Source: Bacteroidales bacterium
Lineage (GTDB): Bacteria > Bacteroidota > Bacteroidia > Bacteroidales > ML635J-15
Reading direction: 5' to 3'
DNA: 56,354 nucleotides
Assembly (NCBI GenBank): GCA_027858835.1
Contig: JAQIBY010000095.1
Span: 1-56,354 of the forward strand
Shown: positions 29,279-40,561 of the stretch, in pieces
How the letters are laid out: each line of letters opens with the position of its first letter
Numbering within the stretch: the first letter of the stretch is position 1
Notes under the pieces: generated by a model
Seen by the model: only the letters and a program-made list of their open reading frames with translations
Told to the model about the DNA's origin: nothing
Databases searched by the model: none
Program-made: the position numbers and the translations under genes

Positions 29279-29436
29279 TTTATACCGATTAAACATCAAA
29301 ATGGCGCATACTTTCACTTCGTTCTGTATGCTTGTTTTGCTGTAATATCGGCATTAACCTTCCGAAATGAATTCGGAATAAGAATTGGTAGTTTCAAAAT
29401 TTCTTTGTCAATCATTTGGAAACACAATTGGTATAA
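29279..29436. mobile_element. MITE-like repeat, copy B
   Basis: 29279-29390 is the same 112 bp as at 5718-5829. The sequence continues to a second terminal motif AATTGGTATAA at 29426-29436 that pairs with TTATACCgATT at 29280-29290 (one mismatch in 11). The complete element may therefore be about 157 bp and copy A an end-shortened derivative. GTTT occurs on both sides of the 109-bp core (29278-29281 and 29391-29394), a possible target duplication. It lies just behind mutB. Confidence 0.65.
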
Positions 29437-29457
29437 CTTTAATGCTATGGTAAAATA

Positions 29458-29488
29458 AACCATCTTCTTCTTGAAGGTGGTTTTTTTT
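29458..29488 (+). terminator. Intrinsic terminator of the mutase operon
   Basis: AACCATCTTC pairs with GAAGGTGGTT (one T-G wobble) around a 5-base loop, followed by eight T. Confidence 0.8.
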
Positions 29489-29495
29489 GTAAGCC

Positions 29496-29527
29496 AAAAA
29501 AAAGAGGCACAGCACTGTACCTCTTTT
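29496..29527 (-). terminator. Intrinsic terminator of atpDC
   Basis: On the minus strand AAAAGAGG (29527-29520) pairs with CCTCTTTT (29507-29500) and the run of T continues, 20 bases after the atpC stop. It faces the mutase terminator. Confidence 0.85.
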
Positions 29528-29547
29528 AGAAATAAATATTATATGAA

Positions 29548-29787
29548 TTACTTTTCAATTAAGATTTGGATAATATCATCAGTGCATTCAACAACTCCGG
29601 ATTCTACGGAATACATTTTTTCTTCACCTGCAGTTGAAACAACGCGGATTTCGCCGGCTTCCAAAGTAGAAATAATTGGCGCATGGTGAGTTAATATTTG
29701 AAACTCACCTTTTTTCCCGGGTACTTGTACAAGTTTAACCTCGCCCTCAAACAATTTAGATTCCGGTGTAATAATTTCAAGTTTCAT
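29548..29787 (-). CDS. atpC: ATP synthase F1 epsilon subunit
   Basis: Central-stalk subunit coupling rotation of the c-ring to F1 catalysis. It contains the N-terminal beta-sandwich (MKLEIITPESKLFEGEVKLVQVPGKKGEF, HAPIISTLEAGEIRV). At 79 residues it is short: the C-terminal helical hairpin that inhibits ATP hydrolysis in many bacteria is missing, which is common in Bacteroidota. It follows atpD by 11 bases and has a terminator behind it. Confidence 0.95.
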   Translation of the reverse strand: MKLEIITPESKLFEGEVKLVQVPGKKGEFQILTHHAPIISTLEAGEIRVVSTAGEEKMYSVESGVVECTDDIIQILIEK

Positions 29788-29798
29788 CTAACAATCAT

Positions 29799-31322
<1,524 letters not shown>

Positions 31323-31348
31323 CTAAAATTTTAAAACATGTCGTTGTA

Positions 31349-31356
31349 CAAATGTA
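31349..31356 (-). promoter_or_regulatory. Possible -7 element for atpDC
   Basis: TACATTTG on the minus strand matches TAnnTTTG, 30 bp before the atpD ATG. No clear TTG is seen at the -33 position. The gap to the prenyl synthase gene is 109 bp, so an own promoter is plausible. Confidence 0.45.
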
Positions 31357-31428
31357 AAAAAAAATCTGATTTCACCTAGCCTAGTATGCTCTAAAAAAGA
31401 TAAAATCATCCTAATAAAGGCATGTGTT

Positions 31429-32400
31429 TTAAAAAGACCGCCCTTTTAAATAATTTAAGACCTTATACAATTCCTCTTTTCTTGCTTCATCCACCTGAAT
31501 TGCTTTTAAAGCAGCAGCAGCGTCATCAAAATAAGCATCGGATTTTTGTTTTATCAATTCATCCAATCCCAATTGCCTATACACATCTAAAACAAATTGT
31601 ATTTTATCGTCGGCAGGCAAATCATGGGTTTTGAATGCATGATCAAGTGCATTTTGCTGTGCATTATCTGCTAATTCATAAGCCTTTATAAAGAGGTAAG
31701 TTTTTTTCTCGCTAAGAATATCTTCACCAATGATTTTTCCGAGCTTGGATTCATCACCAAAGCAATCGAGCCAATCGTCTTGTAATTGAAATCCGATTCC
31801 CATTTTCATACCAAAATCATATAATTTTCGGATATCATCTACAGGAGCATCGGCAACAATTCCTCCCATTTCGAGTGCTGCAGCAAGTAAGGCGCCTGTT
31901 TTCAGGGATATCATTTTAATGTATTCGTCTTCAGAAATGGTTTTCAGTTGTTCAAAATCCATATCATATTGCTGCCCTTCACACACATCAATTGCAGCCT
32001 GATTAAATCGTTCCAGCAATAATTGACAATTTTTTTTAGCCTTTAAAACATATTGAGAAGCCAAAATGCTCATCACATCACCGGAAAGAATTGCGACATT
32101 ATCATTCCACTTTGAATGCACGGTTGGATGTCCTCGTCGCATCGCAGATTTATCCATGATATCATCATGTAAAAGGGTGTAATTATGAAACATCTCCAGA
32201 CCCAAAGCCGGACTCATTGCATTATCAATATCTTCGTGATACAGTTGATATGCCATTAGCAGCAAAACCGGACGAATGCGTTTACCACCACTATCCAGCG
32301 CATATTCAACCGGCTCGTATAGTTGTGACGGATTTTTAATGAGTTGCTGTGCTTTCAAAAAGCGATTAAAGGCTTCTTGTAATTCAGTTCTATGGTACAT
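31429..32400 (-). CDS. Polyprenyl (FPP/GGPP-type) diphosphate synthase
   Basis: Trans-prenyltransferase that condenses isopentenyl diphosphate onto allylic diphosphates. The two aspartate-rich motifs are HDDIMDKSAMRRG (first DDxxD) and FQLQDDWLDCFGD (second), with GGKRIRPVLLLMAY near residue 35. The first motif has no two-residue insert and a Tyr lies at position -5 before it. In archaeal-type enzymes an aromatic there limits the product to about C20, so a GGPP/FPP-like product is my inference. The gene starts 2 bases after the epimerase gene ends, so the two are co-transcribed. Length 323 is typical. Confidence 0.9.
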   Translation of the reverse strand: MYHRTELQEAFNRFLKAQQLIKNPSQLYEPVEYALDSGGKRIRPVLLLMAYQLYHEDIDNAMSPALGLEMFHNYTLLHDDIMDKSAMRRGHPTVHSKWNDNVAILSGDVMSILASQYVLKAKKNCQLLLERFNQAAIDVCEGQQYDMDFEQLKTISEDEYIKMISLKTGALLAAALEMGGIVADAPVDDIRKLYDFGMKMGIGFQLQDDWLDCFGDESKLGKIIGEDILSEKKTYLFIKAYELADNAQQNALDHAFKTHDLPADDKIQFVLDVYRQLGLDELIKQKSDAYFDDAAAALKAIQVDEARKEELYKVLNYLKGRSF

Positions 32401-32402
32401 GT

Positions 32403-33365
32403 TTAATCATTATTGAGTTCAAACAAGCCTTCTTTGAGAATTTTATTAATCCCATCCTCGAGGCTTAACAAAGGTCGTTTAATAATTTCTCTCATCATGC
32501 TGTTGTCTGGACATCTGCGTTTCATATCACCATCCTGTAATGGCGGCAGAAACACAAGTTTAGATTTTGATTTCGTTAATTGAATAATCGTTTCAGCAAG
32601 TTCTTTGATTGTTGTTTCGTTGGATTGTCCAATATTAACAACATCATTGACCAACAAATCATCATATGCAATTTTCACACAGGCCTCAATATTATCATCA
32701 ACATAACAAAATGTACGGGTTTGGGAGCCATCACCGTAAATCGTAATGTCCTGATTATCCAATGCCATAGTAATGAATTTACTAATTACAAAATCTCGAC
32801 TCTGTTTTGGTCCATAGGTATTAAAAAAACGGAAAATGGTAAATTCAAGTCCGTATTCTTTTTGATAAGAACGCAAATACGCTTCTCCAAGATTTTTCAC
32901 GATAGCATATGGCAATCTAGAGTTGAGAGGTGTAGTATGAACATTTTGTGGAATTTCAACCGGCTCGCCATACACTTCAGATGAAGAGGCAAAGAAAACT
33001 CGCTTGACCCCAATGTTTTTGGATATGGATAAAATATTGTCAATCCCATGAATATCTCTAAGTACTTTAACAGGATGCTCTTGAGTTCGCTTCACGCCAA
33101 CAACAGCTGCATAATGGAAAACATAATCAAAACGGAAAGCGAGCATGATTTCCACCATTTCATCCTTATCGTTGACATCACTTTTAATGAAATGATAATT
33201 GTCAGCAGCTTCAGGGAGCTTTCCCGCGTGACCGGTACTTAGGTTATCAACGACAACCACATAGTTTTCCTTATCTTGAATTAATCTGTCGGCAAGTGCA
33301 CTGCCAATAAAACCTGCTCCACCTGTGACGAGTATTTTCCGTTTATACTTGCTAATATCTTCCAT
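32403..33365 (-). CDS. NAD-dependent nucleotide-sugar epimerase/dehydratase (extended SDR)
   Basis: Cytosolic extended short-chain dehydrogenase acting on a nucleotide sugar. The NAD-binding TGGAGFIGSALADRL is at about residues 14-28. The catalytic Ser region is FFASSSEVYGEP and the Tyr-Lys pair lies in PYAIVKNLGE. Substrate-binding RFFNTYGP and the FCYVDDNIEA signature follow. It resembles UDP-glucuronate decarboxylases and UDP-glucose 4-epimerases, but I cannot assign the substrate. It probably serves envelope polysaccharide synthesis. Transcribed together with the prenyl synthase downstream. Confidence 0.88.
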   Translation of the reverse strand: MEDISKYKRKILVTGGAGFIGSALADRLIQDKENYVVVVDNLSTGHAGKLPEAADNYHFIKSDVNDKDEMVEIMLAFRFDYVFHYAAVVGVKRTQEHPVKVLRDIHGIDNILSISKNIGVKRVFFASSSEVYGEPVEIPQNVHTTPLNSRLPYAIVKNLGEAYLRSYQKEYGLEFTIFRFFNTYGPKQSRDFVISKFITMALDNQDITIYGDGSQTRTFCYVDDNIEACVKIAYDDLLVNDVVNIGQSNETTIKELAETIIQLTKSKSKLVFLPPLQDGDMKRRCPDNSMMREIIKRPLLSLEDGINKILKEGLFELNND

Positions 33366-33455
33366 AATGATAAAATTTGCGTCAGCTTATGCAATCAGAA
33401 GCTCGCCGAAAGATACATATTTCCTCTCAAAAATCAGAATAAAATCTCTGCAGAA

Positions 33456-35675
33456 TTAATTTGTCATAAAATCTCGATAAGATTTCAAGACATTAACTAC
33501 ACCGATTGACATTAAGGTCGTCTCTTGTAATACATCTATAAACAAGACACTCGCTTTCGTTGAGTCTTTTCCTTTTTTGATCCGCTTAAGCTGTTCTTTT
33601 TTCAAGCGTCCCATTTCCTCATACAGATAATCTTGTTGCTCTTTGACATGGTCTATTGCAGAAAATTCGCCGCGCATAATCATATCTCGACACGCTTGGT
33701 GTAATGGTGTATATACTTGAATAAGGTGCTGAATTGCTTCTTGTTGTGCCTTGGAAAATGGCTTGTGATTATTTGCAATATGTTCATAAACTGGTTCTGC
33801 AATAAATCTTAGGCTGTGGGTACTTTCTCTGAGATAATCAATTACCTGTACATAATACATGCTGGCATTTACATCTTCCTCATCTAACTTTCTAATTATC
33901 TGATATATATTATCTTTCAAAGCTTTTGATGATTTGTTAATTACCTTGGTATTTTTCAATGATTTTTTGGCTTTTTTACGATCGAAATCACTCGCAGCTT
34001 TTAAACTAGCAGTAAATTGTTCAAGGATGTCGGCGAGACTAATACTAACATTATCACGACATTCTACTTTAAACGTACGGTCGGTTTTATACAATTTTTT
34101 TGCATCACTTTCTTTCTTGTCTTTATTTTTTTGTGCCCGATAGGTTCTGTAAATCACGAAAGCAGCTACAAAGACCAATATTGCGATACCCACAGCACCC
34201 CCAAAATTAATAATCAGAAGCAAAATAAATGCAACTGTAAAGGCTAAGAATGCAGTAAGGAACCAGCCTCCAATAACAGAAATCACACCGTTAATTCGAT
34301 AAACAGCACTTTCTCTGCCCCAAGCACGATCAGCAAGCGATGTCCCCATTGCGACCATAAAGGTTACATAAGTTGTAGATAATGGGAGTTTTAATGATGT
34401 GCCGATTGCAATTAGAACACTGGCGACAACTAAATTTACCGAAGCCCTGATCATATCAAATGCCGGACGATCCTTTGGTGCCATGGCCTCAATTGCCGGA
34501 TTTGGCTCAAATTGCTTGCTGACTATCCGCTTTAAGCCTGCAGGTAAAAATTTTGAAGTCACACTTGTAATTGAAACACTTGCTCTTACCATTCCCCTTG
34601 CAAGTTTAGATGCCTGGAAACGCTCTTCTCCTTCATCTTGACGAGCTAAATCAACAGAGGTTTTCACAACACGTCTGGCTTTTCTTGAAAACCAAAGCGT
34701 AACTGCCATAACAACCCCTGCAATAATTAAAAGATAGGTTTGAGCTTGTACCGGTTCGGTTAAGAAATCAGATCGCAATAGGGAAGGGTCACTTCCGGAT
34801 GCAATGAAATTCTGATAAGAATCTAAACCGGCAAGTGGTACTCCGATAAAGTTTACCAAATCGTTTGACGCAAAAGCCATTGCCAGCCCCATTGTTCCGG
34901 CCAACACAATAAATTTGAGAATATTTAATTTAAAAAGACTGTGAAGAACCTGCAAAAATATTGTCCAAAACACAAAACTCCCGCCAAGTATTACCATTGT
35001 ATTTCCTGCCACCCAGGTTTTCACTTCGGGGGTCATAAATGGTGCGTTTTTTATTCCTTTTGCAATCATGAAAAAACTAATTGCAGTTAGTGCCAGTCCA
35101 CCAAAAATGCCACCAAAATATTTTATTCGCTTTTCATAATTAAAGGAGAATAGAAGTCTGGAGAAATACTGAACAATTGCCCCAATGGTAAATGCGACAA
35201 CCACCGAGAGCAATATTCCGAGAATAATTGCTAGTGCTTTTTGTGTGTTGATATACTCTCCAAGGCTTAATGCATCAGCATCCTGACTGATTTTTATTAA
35301 TGACATCGCGACAGCCGCCCCTAATAATTCAAAGACAATTGAAACGGTTGTTGAAGTTGGCATTCCGAGACTATTGAACGTATCAAGTAAAATAATGTCG
35401 GTAAGCATTACTGCCAAAAACATAAACATGATTTCATCAAAGAAAAAATGCTCAGGATGGAATATCCCCTTTCTTGCGACCTCCATCATTCCCCCAGAAA
35501 AAACTGCACCAAGTATAATTCCAATTGATGTAATAATCATTAAATTCCTAAACCGGGCAGTTCTTGAGCCGATCGCAGAGTTAAGAAAGTTCACCGCATC
35601 ATTGCTCACCCCGACGATTAAGTCAGTGATAGCCAATGCAAAAAGGACAACAATTATGATCAGAAAAACATTCAT
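33456..35675 (-). CDS. PiT-family inorganic phosphate transporter with C-terminal helical (PhoU-like) domain
   Basis: Inner-membrane phosphate permease of 739 residues. It has the two PiT signatures: GVSNDAVNFLNSAIGSR near residue 23 and FASNDLVNFIGVPLAG near 270, with about ten or more membrane segments up to residue ~520. The C-terminal ~210 residues are soluble, charged and helical (ADILEQFTASLKAASDFDRKKAK, LRFIAEPVYEHI). They resemble PhoU/DUF47-type domains that tune transport, though this is a weak fold-level impression. It is divergent from a Na/Pi cotransporter gene 169 bp away. Confidence 0.88.
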   Translation of the reverse strand: MNVFLIIIVVLFALAITDLIVGVSNDAVNFLNSAIGSRTARFRNLMIITSIGIILGAVFSGGMMEVARKGIFHPEHFFFDEIMFMFLAVMLTDIILLDTFNSLGMPTSTTVSIVFELLGAAVAMSLIKISQDADALSLGEYINTQKALAIILGILLSVVVAFTIGAIVQYFSRLLFSFNYEKRIKYFGGIFGGLALTAISFFMIAKGIKNAPFMTPEVKTWVAGNTMVILGGSFVFWTIFLQVLHSLFKLNILKFIVLAGTMGLAMAFASNDLVNFIGVPLAGLDSYQNFIASGSDPSLLRSDFLTEPVQAQTYLLIIAGVVMAVTLWFSRKARRVVKTSVDLARQDEGEERFQASKLARGMVRASVSITSVTSKFLPAGLKRIVSKQFEPNPAIEAMAPKDRPAFDMIRASVNLVVASVLIAIGTSLKLPLSTTYVTFMVAMGTSLADRAWGRESAVYRINGVISVIGGWFLTAFLAFTVAFILLLIINFGGAVGIAILVFVAAFVIYRTYRAQKNKDKKESDAKKLYKTDRTFKVECRDNVSISLADILEQFTASLKAASDFDRKKAKKSLKNTKVINKSSKALKDNIYQIIRKLDEEDVNASMYYVQVIDYLRESTHSLRFIAEPVYEHIANNHKPFSKAQQEAIQHLIQVYTPLHQACRDMIMRGEFSAIDHVKEQQDYLYEEMGRLKKEQLKRIKKGKDSTKASVLFIDVLQETTLMSIGVVNVLKSYRDFMTN

Positions 35676-35765
35676 ACTCCATGCACTTTATTAGACATCA
35701 AACTTAATAAACCATTATTGGACCAATGTTAAGCGAATATTAAATTTATGTCCGTATTATCGCTT

Positions 35766-35773
35766 CAAATTTA
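35766..35773 (-). promoter_or_regulatory. Possible -7 element for the PiT transporter gene
   Basis: TAAATTTG on the minus strand fits TAnnTTTG, about 90 bp before the start. The -33 partner is not clear. No obvious Pho-box-like direct repeats are seen in 35676-35844. Confidence 0.35.
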
Positions 35774-35844
35774 CAATATCTTAACTTGATATCTATTTAT
35801 TATCGAGGCTTATTTATTAACATTGCAGTCATTTTTGGATTTTT

Positions 35845-37524
35845 ATGCAGTTTGGATTACTTGAAATACTTCGATTAGTCGGGTCTTTGGTTTTGTTTCT
35901 TTTCGGAATGCGCATGATGAGTGAGGCATTACAAAAAGCTGCAGGGCATGGTATGCGTAACATCCTAAGAAAAATGACTAAAAATCATTTTACCGGTATA
36001 GTATCCGGATTTTTCCTTACCGCATTAATTCAATCATCCTCGGCAAGTACTGTCATGTTTATAAGCTTCGTCAATGCCGGGCTGCTTAGCTTTACGGAAA
36101 GTATTTCATTAATTATCGGTGCAAACATCGGGACAACCATTACCAGTTGGTTAGTAGCTATTTTAGGATTCAAATTTGATATTGTAATGCTTTGTCTTCC
36201 ATTGATTGCTGTAAGTTTTCCTTTCATTTTTTCAAAAAAGAACAAATGGCGTACATGGGGAGAGGTAATTGTGGGATTTAGTTTATTATTTCTCGCTTTA
36301 GATTTTCTTAAAGCAGCGGTTCCTGATATTAATAATAATCCACATTTATTAGAATTCCTTTCAAATTATCAAATGGAAGGTTTGGGCAGCATTTTAATTT
36401 TCGTTTTAGCAGGCTTTATCTTAACCCTTATCATCCAATCGTCAAGTGCAACACTGGCATTAATTGTAGTTATGTGCGGTGAAGGTTGGATTGGTTTTGA
36501 ACTGGGTGTTGCTATGGTGATTGGGGTAAATATCGGAACCACAATTACCGCAAATATTGCTGCACTTATTGCAAACCGGGATGCAAGAAAATCGGCAATG
36601 GCACATAGCATTTTCAATGTTTTCGGGGCAATTATTGCGGTGGTTTTCTTTTCACAAATAGTTAGCTTAAGCGATTGGTTTACAATTAAGATTGACTCAA
36701 AATCTGCCCTTGAAAACACGGCTGCGATTCCAATGGGACTAGCAGTATTTCACACAATGTTTAATGTGATATCTGCCTTACTATTTGCCTGGTTTATTGA
36801 AGGATTTGCAAAAAGTTTCAATAAAATTTACCCATCACAGCAAACAAAACGAGGGCTTAGATACATAAACACTGGTTTACTAGCGACCTCTGAGCTATCA
36901 CTTCTGCAAGCAAGGAAAGAAATACTCAACTTCGGGAGTCAATCACGACAAATGTTTAATCTAGCAAAACGCGCATTCCACAGCTCTGATAAAGCAGACA
37001 TTGAGGCTTTATTCAACTCTATTGAAACGCAAGAAAATGCGATGGATGAACACGAAATTGAAATTGCAAAATATCTCTCAAAAGTTTCAGAAAATGATTT
37101 ATCACTAAATTCTGCGAAACAAGTTCGTTCCTTAATGAAAATCAATGATAATATTGAGAGTATTGCTGATGATGCATACAATATGGGCAGATTAATCCAC
37201 CGAAAATCGGAACAACGGATTTGGTTTACTCCAGAATTGCGTCAATCTGTAAATGAAATGTTTTCATTGTTAGATCAAGCATTTTCTCTTATGCTTGCAA
37301 ACCTTCAAAATGCATTGCGCAGCAAGGAAATCCAACTGGATGAAGCTTACGAAATCGAACACGAAATAAATTCAGTACGAAACTTTCTGAAACAGGAAAA
37401 CATTCAAAATATCAACAAAAAGGAATACCGTTATCAAGCCGGTGTCATGTTCTTAGACCTTGTTTCAATCAGCGAAACCATGGCAGATCACTTAATTAAT
37501 ATTTCGGAATCCTTGAAAGATTGA
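35845..37524 (+). CDS. Na+/phosphate cotransporter (NptA/PNaS family) with PhoU-like domain
   Basis: Inner-membrane sodium-dependent phosphate transporter of 559 residues. The duplicated QSSS signatures of the family are present (LIQSSSASTVMF near residue 62; IIQSSSATLALI near 199), each followed by a GANIGTTIT/GVNIGTTIT loop. About eight to ten membrane segments extend to ~residue 330. A C-terminal PhoU-like four-helix part follows (MKINDNIESIADDAYNMGR). It starts opposite the PiT gene and runs convergently into atpG, with only 8 bases between the two stop codons and no visible terminator. Confidence 0.92.
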   Translation: MQFGLLEILRLVGSLVLFLFGMRMMSEALQKAAGHGMRNILRKMTKNHFTGIVSGFFLTALIQSSSASTVMFISFVNAGLLSFTESISLIIGANIGTTITSWLVAILGFKFDIVMLCLPLIAVSFPFIFSKKNKWRTWGEVIVGFSLLFLALDFLKAAVPDINNNPHLLEFLSNYQMEGLGSILIFVLAGFILTLIIQSSSATLALIVVMCGEGWIGFELGVAMVIGVNIGTTITANIAALIANRDARKSAMAHSIFNVFGAIIAVVFFSQIVSLSDWFTIKIDSKSALENTAAIPMGLAVFHTMFNVISALLFAWFIEGFAKSFNKIYPSQQTKRGLRYINTGLLATSELSLLQARKEILNFGSQSRQMFNLAKRAFHSSDKADIEALFNSIETQENAMDEHEIEIAKYLSKVSENDLSLNSAKQVRSLMKINDNIESIADDAYNMGRLIHRKSEQRIWFTPELRQSVNEMFSLLDQAFSLMLANLQNALRSKEIQLDEAYEIEHEINSVRNFLKQENIQNINKKEYRYQAGVMFLDLVSISETMADHLINISESLKD

Positions 37525-37532
37525 ATCAACGA

Positions 37533-38396
37533 TTAAGAACTTAGGGCTTCTGCTCCACTAACAATTTCCATAATTTCATTGGTAATCGAGGACTGACGAG
37601 CTTTGTTATACTGCAAGGTTAATTCGTGCAGCAAGTCGGTTGCATTATCAGTTGCCTGATGCATTGCAGTCATTCTGGCACCGTGTTCAGCAGCATTGGA
37701 ATCGAGTAAGGCTTTAAAAAACATAATTTTTAACATTTTCGGCACCAATTCTTTTCCGATTTCCTTTTTTTCGGGCTCAAAAATATAATCTTTTGAATCC
37801 TGCAGCTCATCCGCTTTTATTTCAAGTGGTAAGAAAGTTTCGGCAAGCACCTCTTGACTGGCAGCATTTCTATAACTGTTGTAAACAACACGGACAGCAT
37901 CATATTTTCCGCTTTCAAATTCGGCAATTAATTGATTTGCCATTTCAGATGCCGCTTCGAAAGTCAAATCGTCAAAAATATCTGTTTCCTTACGGACAAT
38001 TGAATAGGGATATTTCTTAGCGATATCGGCAGCTTTTCTTCCGACACACATCAAATCAACCGCTTTATCATCATAATTTTCCTTGATAAAAGCCATTGCT
38101 CCTTTCACTGCATTAGCATTAAATGCACCACACAAACCACGATTCGATGTAATGATCACAACCAAAACCTTTTCGATTGGACGGGATTGAATTAATTTAA
38201 AGCTTTTATCTTCAGCCAAACTAGGTACAATTTGCCCAATAATAAAATGTAGCTTGTCAGCATATGGTCTGAGCTGAGTTACTTTATTTTGCGCCTTTCT
38301 CAACTTAGCTGCAGAAACGAGTTTCATGGCACTAGTTATCTGCCTTGTCGATTTGACGGAGGTAATACGGGTTCGTATTTCTTTCAGGTTTGCCAT
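37533..38396 (-). CDS. atpG: ATP synthase F1 gamma subunit
   Basis: Rotor subunit of F1. The N-terminal helix (LKEIRTRITSVKSTRQITSAMKLVS-type start) and C-terminal helix (QATDNATDLLHELTLQYNKARQ, ITNEIMEIVSGAEAL) are conserved, and ITSNRGLCGAFNANA marks the Rossmann-like middle. 287 residues, normal length. Last gene of the atp operon, 9 bases behind atpA. Confidence 0.97.
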   Translation of the reverse strand: MANLKEIRTRITSVKSTRQITSAMKLVSAAKLRKAQNKVTQLRPYADKLHFIIGQIVPSLAEDKSFKLIQSRPIEKVLVVIITSNRGLCGAFNANAVKGAMAFIKENYDDKAVDLMCVGRKAADIAKKYPYSIVRKETDIFDDLTFEAASEMANQLIAEFESGKYDAVRVVYNSYRNAASQEVLAETFLPLEIKADELQDSKDYIFEPEKKEIGKELVPKMLKIMFFKALLDSNAAEHGARMTAMHQATDNATDLLHELTLQYNKARQSSITNEIMEIVSGAEALSS

Positions 38397-38405
38397 GCTG
38401 TGTGA

Positions 38406-39986
38406 TTATTTTTTAAATTGCGATGCCACTTCTTTGGCAGCATTTTCAAGTGTTGATTTAATCTCATCTGTTAATGCACCCTGAGCCAATTCAGTCATAA
38501 CATCTTCATGTTTGGTATTCATATACTCCAAATAGGCTTGTTCAAATGCCTTCACTTTATTTTCAGGAACATCTCTTAATAATGCTTTTGTCCCGCAATA
38601 AATGATGGCAACCTGATCGGATACTTTTACCGGAGCATATTGTGGCTGTTTCAAAATTTGCACATTTTTCCTTCCGGCGTCAATTATTGCAAGCGTTGCT
38701 TTATCGAGGTCTGAACCAAATTTCGAGAATGCTTCGAGCTCCCGGAATTGCGCTTGTGCAGTTTTCAGCGGGCTAGCAACTTTTTTCATGGATTTCACCT
38801 GTGCATTACCACCCACACGAGATACAGAAATACCAACATTTACTGCAGGACGAATTCCGGCATTAAACAAATCGGACTCAAGGAAAATCTGCCCATCAGT
38901 AATAGAAATTACATTGGTCGGAATGTAGGCGGAAACGTCCCCCGCCTGCGTTTCAATAATTGGCAATGCGGTCAAAGACCCGCCACCTTTTACTTTATCT
39001 TTAATTGATTCCGGAACATCATTCATTTGCTGTGCAATCTCATCTGAGCTGATAATTTTTGCTGCTCTTTCCAACAAGCGTGAGTGTAAGTAGAAAACAT
39101 CTCCCGGATATGCTTCACGTCCTGGTGGACGACGGAGCAACAAAGAAACTTCACGATATGAAACCGCCTGTTTTGAAAGATCATCATAAACGATTAATGC
39201 AGGGCGACCTGTATCCCTGAAATATTCGCCGATTGCTGCTCCGGCATAAGGGGCATAAAACTGTTGTGCTGCAGGATCGGATGCATTGGCTGCTACGATA
39301 ATGGTATAATCCATCGCTCCGTGTTTCTCAAGCGTGTTTGCAATAGATGCAACGGTTGATCCTTTTTGTCCGACTGCTACATAAATACAAATAACTGGTT
39401 CACCTTTCTCAAAATTCTCACGTTGACTAATAATAGTATCAATTGCAATAGCCGTTTTCCCGGTTTGACGGTCCCCAATAATCAACTCACGTTGACCACG
39501 ACCAATCGGAGTCATAGCATCAATCGCTTTAATTCCGGTTTGTAGTGGCTCAGTTACTGGCTCTCTATAGATTACTCCCGGTGCTTTGCGTTCCAAAGGC
39601 ATTTCGTAAAATGGACCATCTAATTCTCCTTTCCCGTCAATCGGATTTCCGAGCGTATCCAGTACACGGCCGAGCATTTTTTCACTGACATTAATGGAAG
39701 AAATCCGCTTTGTCCGTTTAACGGAAGAGCCTTCTTTAATCTCCTCTGAATGTCCAAGCATAACTGCTCCAACATTGTCTTCTTCAATATTCAGAACGAC
39801 CCCCATATCTCCATTTTCAAATTCAATCAATTCATTTGATTGAACTTTTGTCAATCCATAAATGCGGACAATACCATCACCAACTTGTAAGACGCTACCG
39901 ACTTCTTGAAGTTCTGCTTCTGCGTTGAAACCACTCAGTTGTTTTTTCAGTATTTCTGATACTTCTACCGGATTAATTTGAGCCAT
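38406..39986 (-). CDS. atpA: ATP synthase F1 alpha subunit
   Basis: Non-catalytic nucleotide-binding F1 subunit. The P-loop [14 protein letters not shown] lies near residues 170-183, with the alpha-specific [22 protein letters not shown] and the [11 protein letters not shown] motif. 526 residues. It follows atpH by 26 bases and precedes atpG by 9. Confidence 0.98.
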   Translation of the reverse strand: MAQINPVEVSEILKKQLSGFNAEAELQEVGSVLQVGDGIVRIYGLTKVQSNELIEFENGDMGVVLNIEEDNVGAVMLGHSEEIKEGSSVKRTKRISSINVSEKMLGRVLDTLGNPIDGKGELDGPFYEMPLERKAPGVIYREPVTEPLQTGIKAIDAMTPIGRGQRELIIGDRQTGKTAIAIDTIISQRENFEKGEPVICIYVAVGQKGSTVASIANTLEKHGAMDYTIIVAANASDPAAQQFYAPYAGAAIGEYFRDTGRPALIVYDDLSKQAVSYREVSLLLRRPPGREAYPGDVFYLHSRLLERAAKIISSDEIAQQMNDVPESIKDKVKGGGSLTALPIIETQAGDVSAYIPTNVISITDGQIFLESDLFNAGIRPAVNVGISVSRVGGNAQVKSMKKVASPLKTAQAQFRELEAFSKFGSDLDKATLAIIDAGRKNVQILKQPQYAPVKVSDQVAIIYCGTKALLRDVPENKVKAFEQAYLEYMNTKHEDVMTELAQGALTDEIKSTLENAAKEVASQFKK

Positions 39987-40012
39987 ATTCTATGTTTTAA
40001 TTTATTAGATTC

Positions 40013-40552
40013 CTATTTTACAAAACTATTTCTCAACTTTGCAATTTGCAATTTCACACTTGCATCATAGCGTAAGTCATCCATATCAAGCACAAAACCA
40101 CCAATTAAATCGGGATTAATTTCAGTACTTACTTCGAGTGATTTCGCATTTAAAGCAGCTTTTACAGTTTTTTCGATTTGCTCTTGTATGGATTGATTTA
40201 ATTCAATAACAGAAATTAATTTCAGTTGGCGAATTCCGAATTTCTCGCGATACATTGCCTCCACTCGACGACACATTGCAATTAAATGCTCCTCACGCCT
40301 ATGCTGAATAACCAATTTCAAAAAATCAACACTGATTTTATGAAATTGACCGGAATAAACAGCTTCCACCAATTTTCCTTTTTCAGACATTTTGACAACC
40401 GGGCTGCTAAGAAAACGCATCAACTCCTGATTTTTATTCAGATTTTCAAACAATACACGCATATTCCCGACAATAACATCCGTCAAGTTTTGCTCTTCGG
40501 CGTATTGGAAGAGGGCTTTTGCATATCGTACTCCGATTTTACTGTAATCCAT
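40013..40552 (-). CDS. atpH: ATP synthase delta subunit (OSCP-like)
   Basis: Peripheral stalk subunit joining F1 to the b dimer. N-terminal helical domain (IGVRYAKALFQYAEEQN) and the C-terminal family signature (INPDLIGGFVLDMDDLRYDASV) are present. 179 residues. It lies between atpF (9-base gap) and atpA. Confidence 0.95.
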   Translation of the reverse strand: MDYSKIGVRYAKALFQYAEEQNLTDVIVGNMRVLFENLNKNQELMRFLSSPVVKMSEKGKLVEAVYSGQFHKISVDFLKLVIQHRREEHLIAMCRRVEAMYREKFGIRQLKLISVIELNQSIQEQIEKTVKAALNAKSLEVSTEINPDLIGGFVLDMDDLRYDASVKLQIAKLRNSFVK

Positions 40553-40561
40553 ATGCTTTGC

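Noticed and set aside
29273-29458. Plus-strand ORF in the mutB-atpC gap, sharing peptide IKHQNGAYFHFVLYA with 5610-5837
   Set aside because: The shared peptide is just the translation of the MITE-like repeat; reading frames differ outside it.
35676-35844. Pho-box operator between the phosphate transporter genes
   Set aside because: No direct repeats with Pho-box spacing were visible, and the motif is not established for this phylum.
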